A stretch of 64,000 nt of DNA from Isoetes taiwanensis (taxonomy: Eukaryota; Streptophyta; Lycopodiopsida; Isoetales; Isoetaceae). This document shows, piece after piece, positions 11,134 to 22,048 of the stretch (the first letter of the stretch is position 1; each line of letters opens with the position of its first letter). The translations under genes and the position numbers were made by a program. The notes beneath the pieces were generated by a model. It had not been told where the DNA came from. It saw only the letters and a program-made list of their open reading frames with translations, and searched no databases. The stretch covers positions 32,595,166 through 32,659,165 of the forward strand of contig JAJEKV010000003.1 in assembly GCA_021234155.1 (NCBI GenBank). Reading direction: 5' to 3'.

Positions 11134-11872
11134 GAGATGAACCGGGTTTGCATGTTTGCTTTTTTTTTTTTTTTTTTTTTGCACCTTTCTTTCTTTTCTA
11201 ACACATTTCTTTCTTTCTTCTTTGTTGCAGGGTGGAAGAAGAGTGATCTGAGATCCGGCGGCCCATTTTTTGTTTCCTTTCTTACGAAGTTTTGGACACG
11301 CGGGGGCATTTTTTTTCTCAGAATTGTGTGAAAAGCCTTGCAATTTGCCTAAGCCTTCCTTAAGCATCTGTACATATAAGCTGTTTTTAATGAAATCAAG
11401 CGGTTTTCTTCATAAACTTTGTCTTCAAACAGTTTTCTTCAAAGCCCTTTTTTTTACGTACATAAAAATTTTTTGAATAAAATCAAACTGTATTCTCAAT
11501 TATTTTGGCTCCAATTTGTTTTTCTCTAAAATTTTGTCTCTGCAAATTTTGTCTCTCTAAACTTTTGTCTCTGCAAATTTTGTCTCAACAAAGTCTCGGG
11601 AACACTATAAATCAACCACATGAGAATTCTCTGATTCATCACAGTAACCATAGGAAATTTTCCTATACGACCTAAAACAATTCCCCAACCTTACAAGCCA
11701 TTTTTTAGCCTTGATAATTTTGCCTTTAAAATCATTTTTAATTTAGCCTATATAAAATTTCTAAATTCTATTTTTTTGAATGCAATAAATGGAATAAAAT
11801 GCCGTGAGAATTTATTGCATAAAATGGCAATATTCTCTATATATACCATATACATGTCATGTCTGGCGGGAA

Positions 11873-11990
11873 GATTGTACGCCAGGCGTGTTAATTTAAG
11901 CAATCAATTATTCACACTAACTTATTTCTAATTATGCCTATATAAATCCATTTCACGCTCTCAAAGTTCCTACATTTTCTTCCTTCCTTC
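11873..11990 (+). promoter_or_regulatory. Promoter copy 2 with TATA box and palindrome
   Basis: TATATAAAT at 11939-11947 and the blocks listed for copy 1 are repeated here with roughly 80 percent identity by eye. ACGCCAGGCGTG at 11879-11890 is a nearly complete copy of the palindrome found in the introns downstream. It should drive the transcript whose leader is spliced from 12251 to 12910. Confidence 0.55.
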
Positions 11991-12251
11991 ATACAATTTT
12001 GCGGTTTAACCTCATTGTTTGGATCCGCCCTCCTAAAATCTTGGTGAGCAGATTTATATTCAAACAATATTAGATGTTTGGTTTTGGCAATTAGAACTTA
12101 CTAAAAGACTCGCCTTTTGTTCAGAGCAGCACCGTAGCGAGAGGACATCGGAGGCTCAGAATTAAAACCAAAAGCGGAGGACTAAGGTCTGCGAATCCAA
12201 AAGCCTCGGAATTAAAACCAAAAGCGAATCCTTCCAGCCTCAGAACTCAAG

Positions 12252-12909
12252 GTTAGTTTTCATTTAGTTTTAAGCTGCATCTCAATGGCAGCGTTAATCC
12301 AAGAAGACAAGCTTTTGCATTTGCTCGAGGCAGAGGAAGCAGATGATGTTTATGAAAACCAGAATAGTTTTTATAAACTTCATCTGCTTCTTTTTGTTTC
12401 GAGTACATTCTTGAGTTTCTCTTCGTGAATTAATCATGCTATTGCATGCAAGTTTCTATTATGAATAAGTGTAGTAGAAAGGATTAGAAAAATCTGAAAG
12501 ATAATATTTGAAACACGCTAAGCGTGTTTCATGCTAACCTTAGCCTTCAACATGAATACTGCGCTTCGGCGTGCATTCAGAGAGAGAGAAAAAAAACGCA
12601 TGGATAGATAAGTAAATAGATAAAGGCCAGGCAATTATCTACACACTAATAGATAATTGCCTGGCCTTTATCTATTTACTTATCTATCTGTACAGTTTTT
12701 TTTTTCTCCCTCTCTGCTGAATGCACGCCGAGCGTGTATAGTTTTTCCTATATAGCAGTTTACACGCTGAGCGTGCAAACAATTTTATCCCTACTTTCAA
12801 CTTTCACGCTAAACACGCCGGGCGTGTCTCTTAGTTTCTAAGTTTTTAAATAAATAAATATAACACGCCAGGCGTGAATACTGATACTCCGCTCACTTCC
12901 TATTGATAG
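12252..12909 (+). other. Leader intron carrying palindrome copies and a foldback
   Basis: Donor AAG|GTTAGT at 12251/12252 and acceptor GATAG|ATG at 12909/12910 bracket a 658-bp intron. It contains palindromes of the form ACACGCYNRGCGTGT near 12511-12529, 12723-12737, 12762-12776, 12813-12827 and 12863-12876, plus a degenerate copy at 12562-12573. An unspliced alternative would translate a short ORF from 12285. Confidence 0.5.
12562..12735. repeat. Foldback with perfect 39-bp arms
   Basis: Positions 12603-12641 are exactly complementary to 12650-12688, with an 8-nt loop (CACACTAA). Outside this the arms continue imperfectly through an AG-rich stretch to GGCGTGCATTCAG (left) and its inverse CTGAATGCACGCC (right), so the outer ends coincide with copies of the CACGCC/GGCGTG motif. 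Perfect long arms imply recent formation or maintenance by replication. Confidence 0.8.
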
Positions 12910-13467
12910 ATGCCAAGTTACATTAATCACCCAGTTGGTGACGAAGATGCATTGGAATTACATTTGGGCCAGCAATCACACACCCCAGCTCCAGTTTCGG
13001 CTCCAATCTCCAGTCCGGTTGAACCGCAGCCGAGCACCGGTCCGATTTGGAGCACCGATCTTGCAACCCCCGAGTACTTGGATCAAGTAATGATGATGGG
13101 TATTAGAGCGCCAGGGCAATGATAGATTTGGGCTCTGGGGGCCCTTGCAATCGCACTCGGAGGCTGGCCCTCTTATCTAATCACCGAGAATGCAAGACAT
13201 GCATTGATCGAGAGTGAATCTCGCATGATCCATTTCGAGATTCAAAATGAGGAGCTGCGTTTCTTAGTGGTTAGCCTCTATGCCCGGATGCCCCAACACG
13301 AACCACTACCACAAGGTGATATACGATGCAATGGAGATGGCTCAACCAATGGAACCACTACAAGGCGTTATAACGATGCATTGGAGGTTCAACCAATGGG
13401 GCGGGGAGGTGGAGCAGGGGAGGAGGAGGCGAGGAGGTGGAGGTGGAGCAAAGGGAGGTGGAGCTAG
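12910..13467 (+). pseudogene. Unknown Pro/Gln-rich protein followed by hydrophobic segment, split by two stops
   Basis: The first part (12910-13122) starts with ATG directly at the inferred splice acceptor and encodes 70 residues rich in Pro, Ser and Gln. It ends at TGA-TAG. The same frame then stays open to 13467, beginning IWALGALAIALGGWPSYLI, which could be a membrane segment, then an acidic helix-like part and a Gly/Arg/Glu-rich tail. Either this is two cistrons or one gene broken by stops. No family is recognised. Confidence 0.35.
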
Positions 13468-13538
13468 AGCACGGTGTTTTTGCCGGGTTTTACCCGATCG
13501 GGTTCACTATGCCCGGCCTATGGAAATGGGAGATCGAT

Positions 13539-13563
13539 AGCCCGCCTACTCAATAGGCGGGCT
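13539..13563 (+). terminator. Perfect 10-bp hairpin after the 12.9 kb gene
   Basis: AGCCCGCCTA (13539-13548), loop CTCAA, TAGGCGGGCT (13554-13563). It lies 70 bp after the stop at 13467 and before an AATGAATACAA region. The position suggests a 3'-end signal, but plants do not normally use GC hairpins for this, so the role is open. Confidence 0.4.
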
Positions 13564-13689
13564 TGAAACAAGAGTCCAGGATTTTTGTCCGGTTTATCCG
13601 GTTTATCCAGATTATATACAATTGTAAACTTTTTCCAATGAATACAACAAATTTTGTCTACTTCTATATTTCTACAATGTAATACATGT

Positions 13690-13930
13690 TACATACCTTT
13701 TTAAGCGGTTTCTTGGCCATGCAACAAATGTTCCAACACTTTCATCAACCGTATCCCCCCCGGGGTCTCCGCGAGGTAAAGCTTCATCCATAGCGCAGTT
13801 AGATTAATCATCAGTAACTTGGACATACTTATCCCCGTTTGAATTCCATGACAATTTGCAAATCGGATCGATGGAGTCGATTTGCATAATCCTACTTTCC
13901 TTTTTCGATTTGTAGTTAACATGAAACATT
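13690..13930 (-). pseudogene. DUF8039-like fragment of a plant transposon
   Basis: The minus strand encodes a stretch ending DESVGTFVAWPRNRL, followed by a splice-donor-like AAG|GTATGT at 13697. I recall VGxxVAWP as the hallmark of the DUF8039 module attached to plant En/Spm-type transposons. An in-frame TAA interrupts it upstream, and no transposase core is seen nearby. It is probably a small captured or inserted fragment. Confidence 0.4.
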
Positions 13931-14556
13931 CATCTTCGACAGACTGCAGACAATTGCCTATTCGGACACCTTTCTTTGGAAATTATTGTACAAGCTATAG
14001 GAATGAGATGTTTTGCAGTGCAGAGCCATTCTTGAGAAGCCGATTCGAGTTCTAGAAATCACAGGCGCTATGGAAACGCAGGCGGTCGGGAAAAATTCGA
14101 GTTACAAGAAAGCTTAGGTTAATTACATTTTGGCGGGATAAATGTAATCAATGAAAGAACAAGGTAGATTGGTTTTTAAAAACTCAATGAAAGAAGTCGG
14201 CGGACGGGTTCTTTTTTCTTAGAAAGTGAATCTTCGTCATTATTATTTTTATGTGTCAAGAATATTTCGAAACTGCATTTTGTGTTTTCTTGAAATTCAA
14301 ATTTCCCTCGTGCAGGTAGAAAACGCTATTTCTCTTACAGGTAGAAAAAGTTATTTCTTCGAGCAGCTCGAGTGCGTATCCGAGCGAACCTTCCGACTCT
14401 GTTACTAGGCGACTCCAGAGATGTCTTCTAAAGCGAATCGAGGTCGAGGCGGACGGGGCAGAGGAAGCGGTGGAAGAGGAATCTCAAAACCCGGCTCTTC
14501 TCAAGTTTCAGAGGACGTTGATTAGAATACACAGAATACACAGAACCCTATTCCAG

Positions 14557-15000
14557 GTATTTAATTTGCCACAGAATACACACTGTGTGGAGAGTATTAT
14601 GCTTGCATGAATTTGAGATATTATGTGGAGAGTATTATGCTTTGCATGAGTTTGAGTTATTATGCTTTGCATGAATTTTAAGTATTACCATCAGTTAATG
14701 CTCTGATTGTCCGTTTTGTAGAACATAATTTTGCTCTGTTTTATAGAATATAGCAGTGTTAGACAGTTGGAGATAGCAATGTTCAATGAGGTTAAATAGT
14801 GTGAAATATGGATTCATAAAGGGTATGTATCTTAAAATGTGGATGCAAACTAATTTAGTTTCAAATTCACGCATAGCATGGTCAATAATAGAGCTACCAA
14901 CACGCCATGGCGTGAATTGTACTAATTTAGGTTTAAATGCATGGCCGCGTGATCTCTTGTTACGAAAAGTACTCTAAAAAATGTTCATCTTCTTTTGTAG
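14557..15000 (+). other. Intron 1 of the ParB-like gene
   Basis: Donor CCAG|GTATTT and acceptor TTTTGTAG|TGCCC keep the flanking frame open (…PIP|VPKRKK…). It contains one palindrome copy, ACACGCCATGGCGTGA, near 14900-14915, and short direct repeats of TATGCTTTGCATGA. Confidence 0.5.
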
Positions 15001-16173
15001 TGCCCAAGAGGAAGAAAACCCCTAATAATTCGGGTTCTAATCATGCCAAGAAAGCAAGGGTAGACGACCCAGATGCAGTACCATATGATCTCACCTTAGA
15101 TGATGAAGGGCCGATTCTTATAGCAACCCGACCCTGCCGCCGAAGAGGAAATGGACGAGGGTGCCGAGTGGAATACGTTGATCTTGCCAAGACAAATGGC
15201 AAGCTCGACTTAACTCTCTTCTCGAGGAAAAAGGAAGCAGACAAGATGGCCAAACAAGGGATCCTAATCTCTTGTGAGGAAGAGGATGACACCAACTACA
15301 AATTGCTCTTGGAGATTACACATAAGCAAAAGAAAGATCCTTTCGGACTTACTCCTTTGTAGAGCTACCGCATACAAGGATACGTTCATGAAGACAGATG
15401 TGAGCGGTGAGACATGTTTTAAGTATGGTTGGCCAACCAATGTAGCGATTCGCCAATATTTATTTGCCAAGGGGTTACAAATGCGTAGAGGCATGTTCAC
15501 TAAACCGACGCTGACAAGTCACTATGTGCGCGACAAGCTAGGGAATTAGCGACTTGAAAGCTTCTAGGAGGGTCCTAGATCTAGGGAAGGATGTTCAACC
15601 CGGATTTGTCGAAGGCATGGAGGCTTCGCTTTTTGAGAATGAACAGACAGGGTGGCGCAGCTAGAGGCCATGAACAAGCTGAATAAATACTCTGACCATT
15701 ATCCATTGGGTCTTAAGGAAACTTTTGCGATTCATGTGAAGTCCCTCATCCGTTCACCAAGCTCCATTTATGTTAGCAGAAGATATGATCTAGCACATGC
15801 CATGGAGATTGTTCAGAGCATGATTAGTAATCCAGGTCAAATGCCTATGCCAGCGGATGTGTTACCTTGGGATATGATCTCGAACAAGCCCGCTGAGTGG
15901 ACGAACTTCGAGGACGTAATGTTAAAGGATAACATTAAATTTGTCGTCATCGACGGGCAGCATTCTGTTGAGGCACAGAAGGCCCTCATCAGGCAGGCAG
16001 AACAAACAGGCCAAACCGCGTTCTACAATCACTATGCGTATAGGAGGTGTTGTATCTTGGATGCAATACTTCACCTGCAGATTTGGCTGAGATTAATGCA
16101 ACTTTGAATGAAATAGGGAAGACATTTCTATACAAAAGGTAACTAACTATTAGGATGTTAGCACTTTCATATT

Positions 16174-16478
16174 CACGCCAGGCGTTCATTCAAATGAAAC
16201 CCATTCAGGTCAGGCGTGTATTCCTGTAATGAAACCAAATCACGCCAGGCGTGCTTTCAAATCAAACCAATTCACGCCAGGCGTGAAATGTTAAAGCACG
16301 CCTGGCGTGAATTGGTTTGATTTGAAAGCACGTCTGGCGTGATTTGGTTTCATTACAGGAATACATGCCTGGCGTGTATTCAACCGATTCGAAAGCACGC
16401 CTGACGTGAATTCAACCGATTCGAAAGCACCCCTGGCGTGAATTGCATTGGTATTTAATTCATTTCACGCCAGGCGTG
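16174..16478. repeat. Ten-copy palindrome array (CACGCCAGGCGTG) in an intron
   Basis: Copies, some with one to three changes, start at 16174, 16206, 16241, 16273, 16297, 16329, 16364, 16396, 16428 and 16466. Spacing is 32-38 bp except for 24 bp at the centre. The array is itself a large inverted repeat about 16291, with near-perfect 75-bp arms (16207-16285 against 16297-16376). Each copy is a 13-bp palindrome, usually extended to AATTCACGCC/GGCGTGAATT. The array lies just after the donor AAAAG|GTAACT at 16138/16139, so it is intronic in the ParB-like gene. It is not CRISPR: the spacers are partly repeated and mirror-symmetric. Confidence 0.85.
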
Positions 16479-18571
16479 CTTTGAGGTTGATCTTTTCTAT
16501 TGAAATCGCGCCCGTATTATTTCTTGTCTCGATCTTGATTCAATGCCCGTATTTTTGGCGGTCCATACGTGGAGCAAGCTGCGCCCGCGCCAACAACGAT
16601 GGGTGGAATATGGCTGCCCATTACCCACCGCATGCATGGTCAAAGTCCGAAGCTTTCAAAGGCTTTGGAGCGGACTTCATGCCGGAACAATTATACAGGA
16701 GAAGAAGAAAACTGCAAGAAAATCAAAGAAAAAGGGTGGTGACGACATTGCAGATCCTTCTGAAAGCTCATCTAGCAGGTCAGGCCCAACAGACTCGTAT
16801 AATATTGTGTTTTATAAGGACGCAGTATGGCAAAAGTGGAATGAATTCGGGACGCTTATGCACAAGGGAAGTCGCCGATACTATGGGTAGGATGCCTCCT
16901 CGTTGATGTAAGCATCTTTGACTTGAATGTGACAGAGATGAGAAAGACTCGAGAGGCTAGACGACGCCGGAGACCATTTGGGTTTTAGACCGGTGCTTAA
17001 AGAAGGAAGTCTTATACAAGAAGAGTGCTTTCACTAAGGATAGGATGTCCTTCGTTGAGTGCTGCAGACCATGTGAAGGATGTACGTACAATGAAGTCAG
17101 CTGTAGGAGCTGAGTTACAAAGGCTATCGGAGGATGTGGCATTATCTCGAAATTGGATTCTTTGGACAAATACAAGGTCAAGTAATGATGACATCAAGAA
17201 GTTTGTATTCTGGTCAAAGGACTTCCTAAAGAATTGGAAGGCTAAAAATACAAACATAAGGAGACTCTACCCCTAAGGTACTTGGCCGAGTTGAGAAGAA
17301 AAAGTGGCCCTTGTGAAGAAGATTCTTCGAGAAGACGACGCTGTCCAATATTCAGTCTCCATTGGGTACAAAGGTCTCTTGCCAGAATCAACTTCTGGCC
17401 TTAAAAATATATCACTCTCTGTGTTGGACAACAGGGGTGGGAGAGGAGATATGGCGAAGGACTACAAGCCTTCTTTACCGGTTTGTATAGGATTGACAAC
17501 CGAGAGGTCCTTCACTATTGTCATCGTTTGTCCTTCGGGTGAGTCACATCTGCATGCACTATCTGGCCGCTCATGATCCGGAGTGCCTCAAAGTTATTAG
17601 GGAGGGATGCCTAATATATGATGTTAAGGATAACGAAGCAAAAACGTAAGCGGAAGATGGCACATGTGATCTTTATTATGATAGCCATGCTGTCAGACGA
17701 GGAATATGATATTGCTAAGGCCAAGGGTGACAATAGCAGTGCATGGGAATGTTTTCTTCTAGATGATCCAGACTTAAGAACTATATTCTATCATACGGAT
17801 CAGGATCAGTCAGAACAGGATGAGTCAGAAGAGGATGAGGATCGGGACCCCCTCCTAAGTGGGGAAATCAAGTACGAGCTACAAACTAAGGAGAAGGGCC
17901 CCTTAAATAAAAATGGATTTCCCCCGTCTATGGCTGCTTACCTCGTCGAGGCATTTGCTCCAATTGATAACCTGCTTGGAGCTTCATGTTGGAGGTTATA
18001 TTGCCCGAGAAGCTCTTATGGGTGTTAGAAGATGTCACTGCTTTGTGAGTGATGAGCAGACCAAAGACTTTCTTGAACCATTCCTCATGCATGTGCTTGC
18101 CAAATCTCCTAAAGGCCCTTATGGCAACCTGAAATCATCAGCAATCAAAAGTCTCGTAGACTTGTCCAATTCGAAAGTGGACGATGCTTCTAGTGAGGGA
18201 ACTAGTAATCCGCAGCCTGATAAGGAAAGCAATAATGAACAAATAGCTGCTAAAGTGACAGCTCAAAGTACTGTGATCGCGGCTGGCTTGGGGAATATCT
18301 TTGCCACCCTTCAGGGTGATGCAAGCAACAATAGAGTAGATTCACAGGTTAACAATGAACTAATTGACAGGGAAACCGAAACTGAAGGCAACCAAGGCGG
18401 CTCTAGTGATTCACAGGTTTGACAAATCAATAGTAAAATAATGTCAGTTGTGAAAGACGCAGCGGAACTAATAGAAAATAACAATTCTAAAAAAATGAAG
18501 AAAGGCGAAGATTAAGGGTGGCGAAGGGGAGAATGACGCTGGACCACGACAAAATAAACCGAAGATGATAG

Positions 18572-18743
18572 GTATGGCCTTGCCCACGAAATCGCGCCAC
18601 GCGTGATTTAATTTGTATTACCTTTGAATTAAATCGCGCCAGGCGTGCTTTGATTTGGTTAAGACTATCTCAAATCACGCTTTGGCGTTTGTATTGTTTG
18701 TGTTATCGTATCTTTGCTGTGGGATACTTGTTTGATGTTTCAG
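18572..18743 (+). other. Intron with three further palindrome copies
   Basis: Donor GATAG|GTATGG at 18571/18572 and acceptor TTTCAG|CTTG at 18743/18744 define a 172-bp intron. Variants CGCGCCACGCGTG, CGCGCCAGGCGTG and CACGCTTTGGCGTT lie near 18593, 18634 and 18676, about 41 bp apart. Confidence 0.5.
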
Positions 18744-19378
18744 CTTGCATTGCGTTTCTAAGAAGGTTGTGGTGTTCGACCTAAGCGGAGTTCTTTGCAA
18801 GACTTTTCCGAAAAATAAAGTGGCTAGAGATCGGTTTCATCGGACACCGAAGAGAATCAAACACCAAGTGGATCTATCCGGGCCGCACTTGAAGGAGATG
18901 CTAAATGAGGCATTCAGGTTATTTCGAGTTGGTATTTGGTCATCCATGAACTAAGGAACATCAAGGATACTTTGGAGGCACCGGGGAAATCGTAGACATT
19001 GGTTGACCTTTTGGGATCGGAACAAATGTGTGAAGTTCACTAATCCCAAGGATCCAACGAGCAAAGCCTATCTTCATCAAACACTTGAGTAACATGATGG
19101 ACGAACTTGGTATCGAGAATAAGGATGATATAATCATAGTGGATGATGATGCTCTCAAATGCTTCTACAATCAAACGCAGGCCCTAAATCCACTATCTTA
19201 CTATCCAAAAAACTTTGCGACAGATGATTTTCTGGTGAAATTTGTGTCTATTATGCATAATTTGGCTATGGGGATGACGGTGGGTGAAGTGTTAGATTCA
19301 TACCCAGAACTGGATAGAACGGCTGGCATGGAACCACACCTTGTTAAACACGTGGAAAAACATGGATTGATCCCTTAA
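18744..19378 (+). pseudogene. FCP1/NIF-like HAD phosphatase domain, frameshifted
   Basis: The segment reads KKVVVFDLSGVLCKTF (HAD motif I, of the DLNG/DLSG subtype seen in some plant FCP1-like proteins, where the second Asp of DxD is lost). Then come GPHLKEMLNEAFRLFRVGIWSS (motif II serine), KPIFIKHLSNMM (motif III lysine) and DDIIIVDDDALKC (motif IV aspartates). This is the NIF/FCP1 order for a CTD-phosphatase-like fold. A stop at 18952 and at least two frame changes before 19085 interrupt it; the last block, 19085-19378, is open to TAA. Loss of the second catalytic Asp suggests a non-standard or absent phosphatase activity. It follows the ParB-like gene through a good intron, so it may be its C-terminal domain or the next gene. 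Confidence 0.6.
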
Positions 19379-19380
19379 TG

Positions 19381-20830
19381 TTTTATTGGAATATATGATA
19401 TTTTTGTATGAATTGTGCCATGTATCGATAATTTCGAGTCTGGAATTGCCTCGCAAATAATGCAATCTGTTATTATCAAACCTAATATTATCATCTAAAT
19501 GCTCTTCAATTTTGGTCTCATCTATGTTAGCAACTTGCTCTTCATTTTTGCATATTTCAATTCGCATATGAAACGTCACACGTGAATCGCAGCCTTGTGT
19601 TATTTTTGAAGTCCAAAAAAAAAGATTAAAAAAAACAAAAACCCCTAGAAGACAACAGCAGGTTGGCGTGATTTTGGAGTTGACATAATCCCAATTTAAT
19701 TGGATGACGGTTCCCTACAATCAATCCAATCCCATCCCATGTTGGGAGCGAGGCGCGCCCTGCAAGCAATCCCTGGATTGGCTCTTTGCTGCAAGCATTC
19801 CCTCGGTTTGGCTCCTTGCAAGGACAAATAAAGATGTCTCTCTGCCTGATGTAGGAGGTTCTTCCCATAAACAAATATGCGCCCTTTTTGAAGCAGGTCG
19901 CAGCTTTCTATTGTGGTTTCCGGCCCTTGCCTTTTAAGCGGCTTCCTACTTGCAAAGTGCTGGAAAGGTCACCACCGGATGCTCCAAGCTCGGCTCCTGG
20001 AGGGATTTTCTGTTTCGATCTAGGTAATATACTTTTTTAGAGAAGGCTTTACTACCTGGACTGTGCAAGCAAAAACTTAAGAACGTATTAGTGTTTCAAG
20101 CAGTCCCCACCGAAATTCTTTTGATTTTCAGCCATTGTGTCCCTTAATCTTTGCATTACAATGGATGGAGCCATAAATCCCCTGTACCACATGAATAGAT
20201 CGAGCCACAAAGAGTCTGTTGGAACAGACTAAGAAACAGGGGAGAAGCATTTGTTATAGAAGCTAATCCATTTTTTGCGAACAAGTTAACAAGTGGAGGG
20301 CATCGAAGCTAAAGCTCCAGTAAACACTCGTCCTTTTGTTCAACTCTGTTTTAGCCTGAGTTCTTTAAGAAACTTGGTTACCGTTTTAAGATTTCGTATA
20401 AGCAAATTCCTTTCGGTTATCAAGGCTGCATTGATAACATGCTAATGCTACATAAAACAAAGGAGGGTATTTTTAGTCTTTGATTTAGGAACATAAAGAA
20501 GTTTACTTGCATTTAAGTCTAGACTAGCAAGGATATGTTCATCGGTTCATTTTTCTATACACGAGTTCCATATTTACCCTGCAGTCCTTACCACTTAATC
20601 TTCATATTATGGGAGTCTGTCTATTAGCTTGGACATGGAAATGATCTATTACATGATAAGTTGCCTAACATCTGACGTGCGAGTTGACATTATTCTAGTG
20701 ACTAGATGTTCAATGTCTTAAGGTGCTTATCTCATGTCTGTAATGCAGACTACAACTATTCAGTATGGTATCTATGACAAGAAACCAACAATGCCAGTAA
20801 GGAAGAAAAAGTACAATCATGGATTGTGCA
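19381..20830. other. Anonymous stretch between the ParB-like block and the DUS pseudogene
   Basis: Contains A-rich tracts near 19612-19645, one GGCGTGATTTT near 19664, and mostly AT-rich sequence that may include introns of the DUS gene. No coding motif is recognised. Confidence 0.45.
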
Positions 20831-20839
20831 TTGGCCATG

Positions 20840-22048
20840 TGTCCACCAGGATTGGGGGCAATGGAGGAGAATAAGGGAGCCAAAACATTTGGTAGCTTGG
20901 AGTTACCCTTTCGAATGCTACGTAGGAAATATGGTGCAGCTGCTCTTATTCACCAATGCTATACTCTCGAGTATTTTCTGAAAACCAGATTTAACGTAGA
21001 AAAGAATTTAGTACTTGCCCGGTAAACTCTTTGGACAATATATGTGATTAACAACATACATGTTTATTAAATGCTAGAAGCTATATGCTTTATTGCAGCG
21101 TTTGGTGGCAGAGGGATAGACCATTATTTGTGCAATTTTGTGGCAATCATTCGGACATTTTATTAGCAACTTCACAAATAGTAGAACCATTATGGGATTA
21201 CATTGATCTTAATCTAGGGTAAGTGTATGACAGCATGCTCTAATTCAGGATAATTAAGCATGCACAACGAGGTTTTTCAATCATTACATTTAATAGGTTA
21301 CATTGAAATTAACATTTGCATTTGATCACTATTTAAATAACAATTATACCTTGTCTTTGATGATGCAGATGTCCGCAGAAGATAGCGAGCCGAGGGAATT
21401 ATGGATTATTTTTAATGGATAACTTACCGTCAGTCTCATTCATTGTTTCTAAAATGGCATCCAATCTAGAGATACTTGTTTCCTTTAAAATTAGAATTTT
21501 TCCTGAAGTAGACAAAATGGTGGCATATGCACGGATGTTGGAGGAATCAGGATGTGCACTTTTGGCTGTTCATGAAAGAACAAAAAAACAAAAATGTTCT
21601 AGGACACTCCGATAGAATGGGGTTAGATTAAAGCTATAAAAGAGGCTATTCAAATACCTGTGCTGGTAAATGGAAATATTTCCCACATAAATGATGTAAC
21701 TAAGTGTTTAAGTGAAACTGGAGCAGGTGTGTTCTATCGGGTAATGCTCTGCTTGATAATCCTGCATTTTTTACAGGCCGTAGTTTAACAGCACCCCGTC
21801 AGTCTAGAGATTATATTGAGGATACTCTTGATGCACCTACTTTGTGTCTAGAATATCTTGGTCTCTGTGAAAAATACTCAGTGGAGCCAAAGATGGTTTA
21901 GGCGTATGTTTATCGCCTATTGAGGCATTGGTTGGATGTGCATGAAGATCTAAGGAAGCAACTAGAACGACATTGGAGCTTCAGCTTAGATGCACTTAGA
22001 ATCACAGTTTATGAAATGCTTAAACGTGACAAATTGGTGTTAAATTAA
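20840..22048 (+). pseudogene. tRNA-dihydrouridine synthase (DUS1-like), decayed
   Basis: Exon-like blocks follow the DUS1 order. 20840-21022 encodes ELPFRMLRRKYGA. 21101-21220 encodes DRPLFVQFCGNHSDILL and DYIDLNLG, ending at a GTAAG donor. 21369-21614 starts CPQKIASRGNYGLFLMDN and goes on to KIRIFP, then AYARMLEESGCALLAVHERT. 21630-22048 encodes IPVLVNGNI, ALLDNPAFF and a C-terminal helix block. The FMN-binding APMVDQS region is deleted or scrambled. The catalytic-pocket VHGRT is VHERT. There is a TAG in the last exon and there are frameshifts near 21615 and 21735. Functional DUS enzymes reduce uridine 16/17 in tRNA using FMN; this copy cannot. Confidence 0.8.

Larger units (their letters stand above)
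14421..18570 (+). pseudogene. ParB-like (DGQHS) protein with possible DNA-methylase core, decayed, multi-exon
   Basis: Exon 1 (14421-14556) encodes an RG-rich start and has one in-frame TAG. Exon 2 (15001-16138) joins in frame after intron 14557-15000. It encodes KRKK/NHAKKAR basic motifs, a conserved-looking block, and then FVVIDGQHSVEAQKALIRQAE at 15940-16005. That resembles the DGQHR signature of ParB/Srx-fold nucleases. After the intron starting at 16139, further blocks follow to 18422. One, near 17969-18030, reads LELHVGGYIAREALMG and resembles motif I of beta-class amino-methyltransferases, preceded by LVEAFAPIDN as in such enzymes. No DPPY-type motif IV was found. At least five frameshifts (near 15355, 15650, 16060, 17080 and 17965) and stops (14524, 18420) break it. 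ParB-methylase fusions are known in phages; a eukaryotic element carrying one is inference. Confidence 0.4.

Noticed and set aside
10864-11367. Minus-strand frames of 167 and 102 codons
   Set aside because: Antisense of the Ser/Glu-coding runs, giving Leu/Arg or Ser runs; the plus frame has the promoter and start context.
16174-16478. CRISPR array
   Set aside because: The repeats are palindromes at roughly constant spacing, but the spacers are themselves mirrored and repeated, the genome is a plant, and no cas gene is present.
10690-19378. Integrated giant-virus or Polinton fragment
   Set aside because: Considered because of the acidic protein, methylase-like core and hairpins, but no capsid, packaging ATPase, DNA polymerase or protease is seen, and the genes have spliceosomal introns.
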